This document shows, piece after piece, positions 8,445 to 17,510 of a stretch of DNA of 64,000 bases. Both the position numbers and the translations under genes were made by a program. The notes under the pieces were generated by a model. The model saw nothing but the letters and a program-made list of their open reading frames with translations. It did not search any database and was not told the DNA's origin. Position 1 is the stretch's first letter. Every line of letters starts with the position of its first letter. This stretch comes from Devosia sp. FKR38 (GTDB lineage: Bacteria > Pseudomonadota > Alphaproteobacteria > Rhizobiales > Devosiaceae). The stretch is from assembly GCF_005222805.1 (NCBI RefSeq), contig NZ_STGC01000005.1, positions 1,154,456-1,218,455 on the forward strand, in the 5' to 3' direction.

Positions 8445-9443
8445 CTAGCCCGCCGCCGAACGTCCGTCCTGTCCCCGCAACTCCATGGCACGGGCCCGCT
8501 GGCGCTCGCGATAGCGGGTAAACTGCTGGTCGGCCAACACGCCCGCCAGGATCACCGCCCCCATGACGGCGAAATTGAGCGAGGAGGGGATGCCCAGCAG
8601 ATTGACCAGGTTCTGCAACTCCTGCAGCAGCAGGGCGCCCAGCATGACGCCGACGATCGAGCCCTCGCCGCCACGCAGCGAAAACCCGCCCAATACCGCC
8701 GCGGCAATGGCGTAGAGCTCATAGAAATTGCCATGTGAAGACGGCTGCACCGAGCGGGTGAACATGGCGAAATAGATTGCCGCGATCGAGGTCAGCACGG
8801 CGCAGATGACATAGGCAGCGATAACGACAGCATCGGTGCGGATGCCGGAATAGCGCGCCGCATCCTCATTCTTGCCAACGGCATAGAGATGCCGGCCAAA
8901 GACGGATCGATGCAGGATCACCCAGCAGATCACGCCAACCAGCAGCATGGCGATGAAGGAATGCGGCACGCCAAAGGATCGCCCGATGGTGAGCCATTCC
9001 ACCTCGGGAAAGGTCGCGCCAAAGGGAAAGCCCGCCGTGGCCTCGCCGGTGTAGCCGCGCGCGACGCCGCGATAGATCAGCAGGCCACAGAGGGTCACCA
9101 CGAAGGGCTGCATCTTGAGCTTGGTGATCAATAGGCCATGCGCCAGCCCCATCACCGTGCCGGCCGCAATTACGATCAGCATGGCCAGCGGCCAGGGCAC
9201 GCCATATTTGCCGATCAGCTCGACGAACAGCACGCCCAGAAGGGCGATCATCGACCCCACCGACAGATCAATGCCGCCCGTCATGATGACAAAGCCCTGA
9301 CCGATGGCGAACAGGCCGAACAGCCCGATCAGATTGGCCGTATTGGCCAGGTTGATCGGCGACAGGAACAGCGGGTTGCGCAGATAGACCACAAACCCGA
9401 CGACGATGATAAGGACGGCCAGTCCAAGGTCTTTCTTTTGCAT
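8445..9443 (-). CDS. Sugar ABC transporter permease, RbsC-like
   Basis: A 332-residue inner-membrane subunit with eight to ten helices. The motif GGIDLSVGSMIAL near residue 56 is the conserved cytoplasmic loop of BPD_transp_2 permeases used by ribose, galactose and similar importers. The ATG at 9443 follows GGGGACGCGTT; in-frame codons upstream of it overlap the ATPase gene. It is the last gene of a minus-strand operon (dehydrogenase, binding protein, ATPase, permease). The substrate cannot be told from the permease. Confidence 0.9.
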   Translation of the reverse strand: MQKKDLGLAVLIIVVGFVVYLRNPLFLSPINLANTANLIGLFGLFAIGQGFVIMTGGIDLSVGSMIALLGVLFVELIGKYGVPWPLAMLIVIAAGTVMGLAHGLLITKLKMQPFVVTLCGLLIYRGVARGYTGEATAGFPFGATFPEVEWLTIGRSFGVPHSFIAMLLVGVICWVILHRSVFGRHLYAVGKNEDAARYSGIRTDAVVIAAYVICAVLTSIAAIYFAMFTRSVQPSSHGNFYELYAIAAAVLGGFSLRGGEGSIVGVMLGALLLQELQNLVNLLGIPSSLNFAVMGAVILAGVLADQQFTRYRERQRARAMELRGQDGRSAAG

Positions 9444-9453
9444 AACGCGTCCC

Positions 9454-10968
9454 CTAATGCGCACCGACGGCCAGTTTGAGTACATTGTGTTCGGAGAAAT
9501 CGGCCCGATCGAGCGCGCCGGCCACTTCACCCTCGCGCAGCACCACGATGCGGTCCGAAACGCCGATCACCTCCTCCATGTCCGAGGAGATCATCATCAC
9601 CCCCACGCCGGCATCGGCCAGTTCGCGCATCAGCCGGTAGATCTCGGCCTTGGCGCCGACATCAATGCCACGCGTCGGCTCGTCGAAGATGATCATGCGC
9701 GGGCGCATCGACAGCCATTTGCCCAGCACCACTTTCTGCTGGTTGCCGCCCGACAGTTCGGCGGCCTTGCGATCGACATCGGCGGTCTTGATCCCGAGCC
9801 TTGTGCGCTGCGCCTCCGCCCGGGCATGCAGCCGCGCTTCCGACACCAGGCCCCGGCTGGAAACACTGCCGAGGTCGGCCATGGAGATATTCTCGCAGAT
9901 CGCGCTTTCCAGCACGAGACCGGTGCGCTTGCGGTCTTCCGGCACCAGATAGACGCCGGCCGCAATGGTGCTGCGGGGCGAGCTGATATCGAGCGGCGCG
10001 CCGTCGAGCTTGACGCTGCCGCCGCGCAGCCTGGTGATGCCGAAGACCGCCTCGGCCAGCTCGGTGCGCCCGGCGCCCACCAGCCCGGCGACGCCCACGA
10101 TCTCGCCCGCCCGCACCGACAGGCTCGCCGCCGCATTGGGATTGGTGCTGTTGCGCACCCCTTCCAGCTCCAGAATCACCGGGCCAAGTGGCCTGGCCGG
10201 CGGGGTATAGAGCGCCTTGAGGTCGCGGCCGATCATCAGCCGGATCATGGCGTCGTGGCTGATCTCGGCGCGGGTCAAGCCGCCCGCGACCTGGCCATCG
10301 CGCAGCACCACCACGCGGTCGGCACAGTGCTCGACCTCACCCAGGCGATGGGAAATATAGATCACCGCAATGCCCTGGGCCTTGAGGTCGGCGATGACCT
10401 TCATGAGCACCTGGGTTTCCTTCAGCGTCAGCGACGAGCTGGGCTCGTCCATGATGACGACACGGGCATCGAGCGAGAGCGCCTTGGCGATCTCGAGCAA
10501 TTGCCGCTCGGCCAGCGACAGCTCGGCCACCGATGTCGCCGGCCCGAAGCGGGCGCCGACCCGGTCCAGCAGCGGCTGCGCCGCCGCCCGCATCGCCCGG
10601 ACATCGACCAGCCCAAAGGGCCCCGACCGCAGCTCCCGACCCAGAAAGATATTGGCGGCCACATCGAGATTGTCGAAAACATTGAGTTCCTGATGCACAA
10701 AGGCAATGCCGGCGCCCTGGGACTGAGCGACGCTGAGCCGGTCATGGGCAAGGCCGTCGATGATGATCCGGCCCGAACTGGGCGCGATGACGCCGCCCAG
10801 AATCTTCATCAGCGTCGACTTGCCCGCACCATTTTCTCCGATCAGCGCCAGCACTTCGCCGGGCATGACCGTGATGGTCACATCACGCAGCGCCACCACG
10901 CCGGGATAGGTCTTGCAAATGCTGTCGAGCACCAGCAGCGGAGCAGGCAGGTCTTGTGCAGAGGTCAT
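9454..10968 (-). CDS. Sugar ABC transporter ATPase, RbsA/MglA-like (two nucleotide-binding domains)
   Basis: A 504-residue protein with tandem ABC domains. The first has Walker A GENGAGKST near residue 43, signature LSLAERQLLE and Walker B VVIMDEPSSS. The second (from about residue 260) has the degenerate Walker A GLVGAGRTE typical of RbsA-type proteins, signature LSGGNQQKV and Walker B MIIFDEPTRGID. It powers carbohydrate import together with the adjacent permease, whose gene starts ten bases downstream. Confidence 0.92.
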   Translation of the reverse strand: MTSAQDLPAPLLVLDSICKTYPGVVALRDVTITVMPGEVLALIGENGAGKSTLMKILGGVIAPSSGRIIIDGLAHDRLSVAQSQGAGIAFVHQELNVFDNLDVAANIFLGRELRSGPFGLVDVRAMRAAAQPLLDRVGARFGPATSVAELSLAERQLLEIAKALSLDARVVIMDEPSSSLTLKETQVLMKVIADLKAQGIAVIYISHRLGEVEHCADRVVVLRDGQVAGGLTRAEISHDAMIRLMIGRDLKALYTPPARPLGPVILELEGVRNSTNPNAAASLSVRAGEIVGVAGLVGAGRTELAEAVFGITRLRGGSVKLDGAPLDISSPRSTIAAGVYLVPEDRKRTGLVLESAICENISMADLGSVSSRGLVSEARLHARAEAQRTRLGIKTADVDRKAAELSGGNQQKVVLGKWLSMRPRMIIFDEPTRGIDVGAKAEIYRLMRELADAGVGVMMISSDMEEVIGVSDRIVVLREGEVAGALDRADFSEHNVLKLAVGAH

Positions 10969-11031
10969 GGTCGGGCAACTTCATGGTCGAGGCGCGGCGC
11001 AGGCCGCGGACGAACGCGAAAACAACAGATG

Positions 11032-11063
11032 CACCGGGCCAGGGTGCCGGCCCTGGCCCGGTG
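11032..11063 (-). terminator. Intercistronic hairpin after the binding-protein gene
   Basis: A perfect 13-bp stem, CACCGGGCCAGGG with CCCTGGCCCGGTG, and a six-base loop. It lies in the gap between the binding-protein gene and the ATPase gene of the same operon. On the minus strand it is followed by a T-rich run (TGTTGTTTTC). A partial terminator or 3'-end stabiliser would give more binding protein than membrane subunits. Confidence 0.65.
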
Positions 11064-11083
11064 CTCCCCATTGGCTGGGAGGA

Positions 11084-12031
11084 TTACCCGCCAATGCGGG
11101 CCTTGAGCTCGGCTTCGAAGGCATCGACATTGTCCTTGTCGATGACCTTGGTCGGCACGATGATCAGACCGTCCGCCGGAACGCCGGACTTGTCGCCCTC
11201 GAGATATTTCGCCATCAGGTGCATGCCCTGGTAGCCCCACTGATAGGGGTCCTGCACGACGGTGCCGGCAAAGCTGCCCTCGCGCACGGCACCCAGGGTG
11301 ATGGGGTCTTCGTCAAAGGCGATGACCGTGATCTGGCCCAGCTTGCCAGCCGCCTGCAGCGCCTCATAGATCTTGGGCGGGTTGTAGGAATAGAACCCGA
11401 CCATGCAGTTGATGTCCGGATTGGCGGCCAGCACGTCATCGACGTTGGAACGGGCCCGGCCGAAATCGACGTCGTCACCGCGCACGTCGACCAGCTCGAT
11501 GCCCTTGCCTTCGACAGCCTGGCGGAAGCCGGCAATGCGCTCGACTGCATTGTCCGCGCCCAGGAAACCGACAAAGCCCATGCACTTGGCCCCATCGGGC
11601 AGGGCCTTGACGGCGATCTCGCCAGCCTGGACGCCGGCCGCCGTATTGGACGAGCCGAGATAGGCGATGCGATTGCTGGCCGGGGCGTCGCTGTCGGTGG
11701 TGAACAGCGGCACCTGCGCGGCAATCTTGTTGAAGGCGTCGATGGAGTTCTTCGGATCGGCCGAGGAAATCATGATGGCGTCCGTGCCGGCCGCCACCAG
11801 ATCGTCCATCAGGGAATTCTGCAGCGCGGCCGTGCCCTGCACCGGATAGCGGAACTGCAGGTCATAGCCCGGCAGCTCTTCCTGCGCCTTCTTGACGCCG
11901 GCTTCGGCCAGCTTCCAGAAGTCCGATGCGGCGTTGACGACGAAGGCGAGCTGCGGCTTGTCCTGCGCCATGGCCGGGCCAGCCAGCAGACCCGCCAGGG
12001 TCAGAAGTGAAATGGCAATCTTGGTCTTCAT
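11084..12031 (-). CDS. Periplasmic sugar-binding protein, RbsB-like
   Basis: A 315-residue protein with a Sec signal peptide (residues 1-22, MKTKIAISLLTLAGLLAGPA followed by MA and a cut before Gln23). The mature part has the two-lobed Peripla_BP_4 pattern of ribose-type binding proteins, with ISSADPKNSIDAFNKIA near residue 92 and VIAFDEDPITLGAVREG in the second lobe. The ATG at 12031 has GGGGAGGAC before it. It would deliver the sugar to the RbsA/RbsC-like pair encoded downstream. The ligand is unknown; the neighbouring dehydrogenase suggests a sugar that is oxidised or epimerised after uptake. Confidence 0.9.
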   Translation of the reverse strand: MKTKIAISLLTLAGLLAGPAMAQDKPQLAFVVNAASDFWKLAEAGVKKAQEELPGYDLQFRYPVQGTAALQNSLMDDLVAAGTDAIMISSADPKNSIDAFNKIAAQVPLFTTDSDAPASNRIAYLGSSNTAAGVQAGEIAVKALPDGAKCMGFVGFLGADNAVERIAGFRQAVEGKGIELVDVRGDDVDFGRARSNVDDVLAANPDINCMVGFYSYNPPKIYEALQAAGKLGQITVIAFDEDPITLGAVREGSFAGTVVQDPYQWGYQGMHLMAKYLEGDKSGVPADGLIIVPTKVIDKDNVDAFEAELKARIGG

Positions 12032-12201
12032 GCTTAGTCCTCCCCGTCGACGGGACATTTTCGGCTGTCTCCTGTCGACCTGTTGACGTCGCCCGCGGCA
12101 AACCATTTGCCGTGGGGTGGGCATATCCGCCGATCCCTTTGTGCGCGGGCCCGGGTCAGGCGGGCCGCACATTCAGGCGCGGATATCGGCGCGCGCATCG
12201 A

Positions 12202-13176
12202 CTAGCCTGGATACCAGACGATGCGCGGATCATCGGGCGCGCGGCGATAGTCCCAGGCGCGCTCGACGAGTAGCTTGGTGTCCACGGTGGGCCGCCAGTT
12301 GAGCAGCAGCCCCGCCTTGGACGTGTCCAGCCAATTGCTGTGATAGGGCGTGCCGATCTCGACGGACGGCAGCCCGCGCGTGGCGCGCAGATGGGCCGCG
12401 ACAAAGCCGTAATCGACCGGCTGGCTCATGCCGATGTTGAACAGCTGCCCGCGCGCCGCATCATTGTCGAGCGCGGTCAGAATGGCGCAGACCAGATCGC
12501 AGACATGGACGAAATTGCGCTTGAGTGGCGCGCCCTTGGCGTCGCGCAGCAGGGGGACAGCGCCGGCCGCAGCATGGGCCTCGATCGCCTCAGCCGGCAC
12601 AAGCTCGCTCCAGGCTGGGCCACCGAACTGATCCTTGAAGCTCAGCGCATAGCGGAAATCGTCCTTCTCCATGATCCAGGGCGCCCGCAGGCAGCAGGTG
12701 TTGATGCCATACTGGATGCCATATTGTTCCAGCATCACCTCTTCGATCACCTTGGTGAGCGCATAGCAGCCTGGATAGGCGCGGCGCGGCGCGGTCTCGG
12801 TGATCGGCGTGTCATAGGCGTGGAACATGTGGCCGACCGAACAGTCCCCACCGATCAGCACGAATTGCTGTGTGCCGGGGGTGGTTCGGAACGCCTCGAG
12901 CAGATTGAACATGCCCTTGACGCCAACATCCATGGCCAGGGCAGGGGATTCCTTGACGGCCGCCATGTGTAACACATGGGTTACGTCCGCCATGGCGCTG
13001 CGCACCAGATCGGCGTCGGACAGCGACCCGCGCACCACCTCCACCGCAGGATGCTCGATGACGCGGTTGTTGCAGATGGCGCGTATGCTCCAGCCGTCGA
13101 ATTTGCCGGCTGCCAGAAAGGCCGGCAGGAAATTGCCGCCCACCTTGCCCGTTATGCCGGTGACAAGAAGTTTCAC
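12202..13176 (-). CDS. NAD-dependent epimerase/dehydratase, extended SDR
   Basis: A 324-residue cytoplasmic enzyme. The N-terminal TGITGKVGG is the extended-SDR nucleotide-binding motif, and YALTK near residue 144 supplies the catalytic Tyr and Lys. There is no signal peptide. It is the first gene of the operon that continues with the sugar-binding protein, ATPase and permease, so it probably acts on the imported sugar or a derivative. The fold covers uronate dehydrogenases as well as sugar-nucleotide epimerases; the exact substrate cannot be given. Confidence 0.82.
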   Translation of the reverse strand: MKLLVTGITGKVGGNFLPAFLAAGKFDGWSIRAICNNRVIEHPAVEVVRGSLSDADLVRSAMADVTHVLHMAAVKESPALAMDVGVKGMFNLLEAFRTTPGTQQFVLIGGDCSVGHMFHAYDTPITETAPRRAYPGCYALTKVIEEVMLEQYGIQYGINTCCLRAPWIMEKDDFRYALSFKDQFGGPAWSELVPAEAIEAHAAAGAVPLLRDAKGAPLKRNFVHVCDLVCAILTALDNDAARGQLFNIGMSQPVDYGFVAAHLRATRGLPSVEIGTPYHSNWLDTSKAGLLLNWRPTVDTKLLVERAWDYRRAPDDPRIVWYPG

Positions 13177-13831
13177 CTGATGTCCCTCAATTGATGGGGC
13201 AGCCTGATCGGGCGGGCCCTTGCAGCAACGGCAGATGCGCTCTGCCGGGCGAGGCTGTCAGTGCCCCGGAGGCAATGAGGCAGCAGCAGCGACAGGCGGA
13301 ACCACACGGTGGCCCGGTGCAAGAGCAGCGCAGGTGGATAGATTTACGTACCTCAAAGCGGTTCCCCTCCCGCGCCGGCAAGCCCCTGGGGTTCCCGGTC
13401 GTCGCATCCCGTCAGTTCGTAAGGTTGTCGAGCGGGCCTCCCCTCCCGCTCGACGGCAATCTGCGCAGCGGCCGAAGCCGAACCGCGCAAATATCAACAG
13501 CCAGCTCATCAGCGATTGATCATATTATGTGATAATATCAGCATCCATCGCGGCCGCTCGTCAAGCCGGTATTTTGGGGCTGATGCACACATTTCCTGTA
13601 AGGCAGCTGACTGCGCGGGGCCGCGTCAAGTCCTGATGCCTATTCGCGTCAGCAAGGGTCAGGCGTCAGTACGGCCAGGCAGTATTGCTTCCCATGGCCG
13701 AGGTATCAGACAGCAGATGGCGTACGCAGACTTCGCGCTTGTTGCGCACTAGGCGCGCGCGGCAGGCCACGGTCGCGCCGGGTTCGCATGGCAATTCGGT
13801 CAGCAAGACTTACGAATGTGGAGGCTTGCCG
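13177..13831. other. 655-base non-coding gap upstream of the sugar operon
   Basis: No convincing gene is seen here on either strand. It holds three things in minus-strand order: a promoter-like TTGACG at 13564-13559 with a palindrome at 13522-13538, then a long leader, and within the leader a perfect 10-bp hairpin, GTCGAGCGGG (13427-13436) with CCCGCTCGAC (13445-13454). The leader between promoter and dehydrogenase start would be about 340 bases. The remaining 13565-13822 segment shows nothing recognisable. Confidence 0.5.
13522..13564 (-). promoter_or_regulatory. Promoter and operator candidate of the sugar operon
   Basis: ATATTAT-GTG-ATAATAT (13522-13538) is a perfect 7-bp inverted repeat. 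Read on the minus strand, TTGACG (13564-13559) is a -35-like element and the palindrome covers the place where a -10 would be. The minus-strand motif TGCTGATATTATC (13543-13531) recurs with one change in front of the lacI-type gene at 15083-15071, which points to a shared regulator. Confidence 0.55.
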
Positions 13832-13848
13832 CTACTCGGCGGCAAGCC
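13823..13848 (-). terminator. Hairpin at the end of the LacI-family gene
   Basis: A perfect 10-bp stem, GGCTTGCCGC (13823-13832) with GCGGCAAGCC (13839-13848), and a six-base loop. It includes the stop codon of the regulator gene. There is no clear run of T after it on the minus strand, so it may be a weak or Rho-assisted end. Confidence 0.45.
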
Positions 13849-14905
13849 GACGCTTGTGACCTGTCGCATCGGCGCCGGTCGAGGCCCGCACAACCAGTTC
13901 ACACTCCACCTTGATCCGCGCGGGCGCCGTGGCGAGGCCGCCGGTCGCGTCGATCAGCAGTTCAGCCGCGGTGCGGCCCATTTCATAGTGCGGCAGCACC
14001 AGCGTGCTGAGCGGCGGATGCATGTATTGCGCGATGTCGCGATCGTCAAAGCCGATAACGGCGACGTCGCCGGGAATGCCCAGACCCAGCTCCTTGAGCG
14101 CCTCGTAGCAGCCGACCGCCATCATGTCATTGGCGCAGAAAATGGCATCAGGCGGCGCGGGCAGGGCCATCAATTCGCGCGTCATCTCATAGCCCGCTGA
14201 GGGCTCCCAATTGCCCGGCTTGACCAGTTGCGGGTCAAAGGTCAGGTCGGCGCTGGCCAGCGCCTGGCGATAGCCCTTGAGCCGGTCGCGGGCCGCTTCG
14301 ACGCCATGCTGGCCGTTGATATAGCCGATGCGGCGACGCCCCATGGCGATCAGATGCTCGGTGGCCACACGCCCGCCCACCAGGTCGCCGGGCAGCACTG
14401 CGCTGTAGGCGCGTGCCTCGTCGTGACAGTTCACAAGCACCGTCGGCAGCCCGGCAAAGGCCTCGGGAAGGGCGACCTGACGGCTGAGGATTGTGCCGTA
14501 GATCAGCCCCAGAACGCGCTGTCGCGTGGCCCCGGCAATCAGGCCGACCTCGACGTCCGGATCGCCATGGCTGACGCCGAGCGTGACATTGATGCCCTGT
14601 TCCAGCGCCATGTCGCGGGCGCCCTCAAAGGCCAGGGCCATCCAGGGATCGGCAGAGATTTCGTCGGCGATGAACAGGATGGTGGACTGGGCCTCGGTCG
14701 CTGCGGGGCGATTGCCGCGGCGCACAAAGCGGTAGCCGAGTGCATTGGCAGCCTCGACCACGCGGCGGCGCGTGGCTTCGGCCAGGCGCGCCCCTTTGGT
14801 GCCGCTGAGCACGAGCGAGACCGTTGCCTGGGAAACGCCCGCCGCCGCAGCGACATCCATCATGGTGGGTCTGGCCACGCCCGCCTGTCGTTTTGGCTTG
14901 GGCAT
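13832..14905 (-). CDS. LacI-family transcriptional regulator
   Basis: A 357-residue repressor. Residues about 13-60 hold the LacI helix-turn-helix (TMMDVAAAAGVSQATVSLVL) and hinge; the rest is a periplasmic-binding-protein-like ligand domain with VNCHDEARAYSAVLPGD and FDDRDIAQYMHPPLST, characteristic of the LacI/GalR C-terminal lobe. The ATG at 14905 is favoured because the helix-turn-helix then begins at the usual distance; an in-frame ATG at 14980 would add 25 unconserved residues. It lies upstream of the sugar operon in the same direction and shares a promoter motif with it, so local control with a sugar inducer is likely. Confidence 0.9.
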   Translation of the reverse strand: MPKPKRQAGVARPTMMDVAAAAGVSQATVSLVLSGTKGARLAEATRRRVVEAANALGYRFVRRGNRPAATEAQSTILFIADEISADPWMALAFEGARDMALEQGINVTLGVSHGDPDVEVGLIAGATRQRVLGLIYGTILSRQVALPEAFAGLPTVLVNCHDEARAYSAVLPGDLVGGRVATEHLIAMGRRRIGYINGQHGVEAARDRLKGYRQALASADLTFDPQLVKPGNWEPSAGYEMTRELMALPAPPDAIFCANDMMAVGCYEALKELGLGIPGDVAVIGFDDRDIAQYMHPPLSTLVLPHYEMGRTAAELLIDATGGLATAPARIKVECELVVRASTGADATGHKRRLAAE

Positions 14906-15070
14906 CGACGTCTGGAACTCCGAGACTGCTGCTGCCGGCACCTGTAAGCGGCGCCGGATAGTCAGAACAGGATTGAACATCGCGCCCGCCCACCGCAGCC
15001 ATGGTCGCGCGCATTTTGGGGCACTCTTGCCTCAAAGCACAGCAAACGTCACGCGTTCAGCAAATTCAAG

Positions 15071-15083
15071 GATAATATTAGCA
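15071..15083 (-). promoter_or_regulatory. Copy of the sugar-operon operator motif before the LacI gene
   Basis: On the minus strand the sequence reads TGCTAATATTATC, identical in 12 of 13 positions to TGCTGATATTATC in front of the sugar operon. It lies about 170 bases upstream of the regulator start and 20 bases downstream of the end of the GntR gene. Autoregulation is inferred. Confidence 0.5.
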
Positions 15084-15102
15084 CACCTGCACCGCGGCAG
15101 CG

Positions 15103-15933
15103 TCAGGCCTTGCCGGGGGCCCGCTTCCTGCCGGCCGGGCGCCGCTCGCGGTTGTCCGCTTCCAGAGCCTCGACCACGTCCTGCAGGGAATCGTCGATCA
15201 GGATCTCCATGCGCATCCGCGCCATGTCGGGGTTCTGCTGACGAATGGCTTCCAGCACGTCAAAATGCTGCAGCAGTCGCGCCGGCTTGAGCGCAGCCGA
15301 TTCAACACCGCGCCAGCCCAGGCTCAAGGTGCGACGCATGACGGTGTTGAGCAGGGTGTTGAAGGCGCCGATGAACGGGTTGTGCGTGGCGCTGATGATT
15401 TCGAGATGGAAGCGCAGGTCGGCCATGATCAGGGCCTCTTCGTCCCGACCGGATGATTTCATCTGCTCATAGGCCTGTTCCAGCCGGGCCAGTTCGGCAT
15501 CGGTGCGCACCTGGGCGGCGAGGGCGGCAGCGCCCGGCTCCACCATGCGGCGCAGCGGATAGATGCTCATGGCAATCTCGTCCAGCGGCTTGGCATCGAG
15601 GTGCCAGAGCAGGACGTCGGGGTCGAGCATGTTCCAGAAGGACGGTGGCGTGACGCTGGTGCCCACCCGCGTCTTGGCCACGATCATGCCTTTGGCCGTC
15701 AGCTGGGCATAGGCCTCGCGCAGACCCGTTCGGGTCACGCCATAGCTGTCCAGCATGCTGGCTTCATCGGGCATGCGCGTATCGGCGGGAAACACCCCCG
15801 ACACGATCTCGCGCCCAAGTCGGTGCAGCAGCCTATTGTCAGGGCGCCCTGCGCCATTGGGGGTCATGAGCCGCTCGACGGCTGGATTGCGGTCGATTTC
15901 GGCGGGGTCGGCGGGAAAGTCTCTGAATGCCAT
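15103..15933 (-). CDS. GntR-family regulator with FCD domain (FadR type)
   Basis: A 276-residue regulator. The winged helix-turn-helix is at residues about 30-95 (FPADTRMPDEASMLDSYGVT, then TRTGLREAYAQL), followed by an all-helical FCD ligand domain with acidic and His residues, including RFHLEIISATHNPFIGAF. FCD regulators usually respond to hexuronates or organic acids. The ATG at 15933 gives the expected N-terminus; there is no strong ribosome binding site. It lies downstream of the Ugp-like ATPase gene in the same direction, so it probably controls the neighbouring divergent transport operon. Confidence 0.87.
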   Translation of the reverse strand: MAFRDFPADPAEIDRNPAVERLMTPNGAGRPDNRLLHRLGREIVSGVFPADTRMPDEASMLDSYGVTRTGLREAYAQLTAKGMIVAKTRVGTSVTPPSFWNMLDPDVLLWHLDAKPLDEIAMSIYPLRRMVEPGAAALAAQVRTDAELARLEQAYEQMKSSGRDEEALIMADLRFHLEIISATHNPFIGAFNTLLNTVMRRTLSLGWRGVESAALKPARLLQHFDVLEAIRQQNPDMARMRMEILIDDSLQDVVEALEADNRERRPAGRKRAPGKA

Positions 15934-16018
15934 CAACAGGATCGATCGGTATTGGCCATGCCGCGGCCGGCAGGTATCGGGCCATCCTGGCCCAGGCTGG
16001 CCTAGTGTTGCGGCAAAA

Positions 16019-16048
16019 GGCGCCGGATAGCAACGCTTCTCCGGCGCC
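16019..16048 (-). terminator. Terminator candidate after the Ugp-like ATPase gene
   Basis: GGCGCCGG (16019-16026) pairs perfectly with CCGGCGCC (16041-16048). Read on the minus strand the stem is followed by CCTTTTG, a short T run. It would separate the ATPase gene from the GntR gene downstream, at least partly. Confidence 0.5.
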
Positions 16049-16081
16049 GAGCCTGCGGCATTTGTCCGCCAATAGCGTCCG

Positions 16082-17149
16082 CTATGCAGGGCGAGACGGG
16101 ATGCGCTGTCCGCTGACAGGATCGAACAGATGCACCTGGTCCATAGCAAAGCCGATACCGATGGTCTCGCCCGGCTGGGTGCTGATGCGCTCGCGGAACA
16201 CGCCGACCAGATCCTGGCTGCCCATGCGCAGAGCCACCTGGGTTTCCGAGCCCGTCGGTTCAATCACCAGCACTTCCGCCCGGAGCCCGGCAGGATCAAG
16301 CCGCAGATGCTCGGGCCTGATCCCCAGCTTTGCCGGCCCCTGATGCGCCGCCGACGAGTGTGGTGCCAGTCGTATCGCCGTTCCGTCGGTCAGGGTAAAG
16401 TCGGCGCCATCGACGACGCCCTCGAGCACATTCATTGCCGGCGAGCCGATGAAGCCGGCGACAAACAGATTGGCCGGCGTGTCGTAGAGTTCGAGCGGCG
16501 TGCCGATTTGTTCCACGATGCCCGAGCGCATCACCACAATGCGGTCGGCCATGGTCATGGCCTCGATCTGGTCGTGGGTGACATAGACCGTGGTGGTGCT
16601 CAGCCGCCGGTGGTTGAGCTTGATCTCGCTGCGCATCTGCACGCGCAGCTTGGCATCCAGGTTGGATAGCGGTTCGTCGAACAGGAACACCTGCGGATTG
16701 CGCACGATGGCCCGGCCCATGGCGACGCGCTGCCGCTGACCGCCCGACAGATGCCGCGGATAGCGCTCAAGATAAGGATCGAGCCCCAGCACCTGGGCCG
16801 CGCTGGCCACGCGCTTGCGGATTTCCTCACGCGGCACCCGGCCCAGCTTGAGCGAGAAGCCCATGTTCTCTTCCACCGTCATGTGCGGGTAGAGTGCATA
16901 GGACTGGAACACCATGGCGATGTCGCGATCCTTGGGCGCCAGGTCATTGACCACCTGTCCAGCGATAGCGATCTCGCCGCCTGAAATGTCCTCCAGCCCG
17001 GCGATCATGCGCAGCAATGTCGATTTCCCGCAGCCCGATGGCCCCACCAGGATCACAAATTCGCCGTCGGCAATGTCGATGGAAACCCCATGCAGCACTT
17101 CCACGCTGCCATAGCTCTTGCGCACATCGCTGATCGTCACTGCGCCCAT
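16082..17149 (-). CDS. Carbohydrate ABC transporter ATPase, UgpC/MalK-like
   Basis: A 355-residue ATPase. Walker A GPSGCGKST is at about residue 36, the Q-loop in FQSYALYPHM, the signature LSGGQRQRVAMG near 134 and Walker B VFLFDEPLSNLDA near 153. Residues about 240-350 form the OB-fold TOBE region (KLGIRPEHL) of MalK/UgpC proteins. It is divergent from the operon encoding the matching Tat-exported binding protein and fused permease, which lacks an ATPase of this type, so the three should form one importer. GGGGAGGAT precedes the start. Confidence 0.92.
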   Translation of the reverse strand: MGAVTISDVRKSYGSVEVLHGVSIDIADGEFVILVGPSGCGKSTLLRMIAGLEDISGGEIAIAGQVVNDLAPKDRDIAMVFQSYALYPHMTVEENMGFSLKLGRVPREEIRKRVASAAQVLGLDPYLERYPRHLSGGQRQRVAMGRAIVRNPQVFLFDEPLSNLDAKLRVQMRSEIKLNHRRLSTTTVYVTHDQIEAMTMADRIVVMRSGIVEQIGTPLELYDTPANLFVAGFIGSPAMNVLEGVVDGADFTLTDGTAIRLAPHSSAAHQGPAKLGIRPEHLRLDPAGLRAEVLVIEPTGSETQVALRMGSQDLVGVFRERISTQPGETIGIGFAMDQVHLFDPVSGQRIPSRPA

Positions 17150-17294
17150 AGTTCATCCTCCCCTCAGAGTATCCATCTTCTCCAGATGGCCGGAATTCCT
17201 GTGCCTTTGTCTGGCTTTCCGCCGTTTGACCATCACCGCCAAGGCTGTGCGGCAGCACGATTTTTAGTGCAGGGCAGGGCACCGCACAAGCATT

Positions 17295-17346
17295 TTGTCC
17301 GACAATATATTGACGATGACCGCATCGTGACTTATTAATCCGACAA
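17295..17346 (+). promoter_or_regulatory. Promoter with two GntR-type operators in the 361-base divergent region
   Basis: TTGACG (17310-17315) and TATTAA (17333-17338) are separated by exactly 17 bases, a good sigma-70-type promoter facing the binding-protein gene. TTGTCCGACAA (17295-17305) fits the FadR-type TNGTNNNACNA consensus, and TAATCCGACAA (17336-17346) repeats its core TCCGACAAT and overlaps the -10 element. Binding at both would block transcription. The rest of 17150-17510 shows no gene; the leader is about 160 bases long. Confidence 0.65.
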
Positions 17347-17510
17347 TTCGACGCCAATGCTGGGACAAATAGGGGCAGGGCGGCGAATGCGGGGCAAGGG
17401 AGAAGGCCCCGCCAGGGAGGTTAGGGCATCGCTTGACACAACGATCGTCCGTGCGCGTGACAGCGTGCGGGTGCCCGCCGCCATGTTCCATTGAGGAGGA
17501 GACTGGAACC

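Noticed and set aside
13685..14200. Plus-strand open frame antisense to the LacI-family gene
   Set aside because: Lies over a clear regulator gene; no domain and no ribosome binding site.
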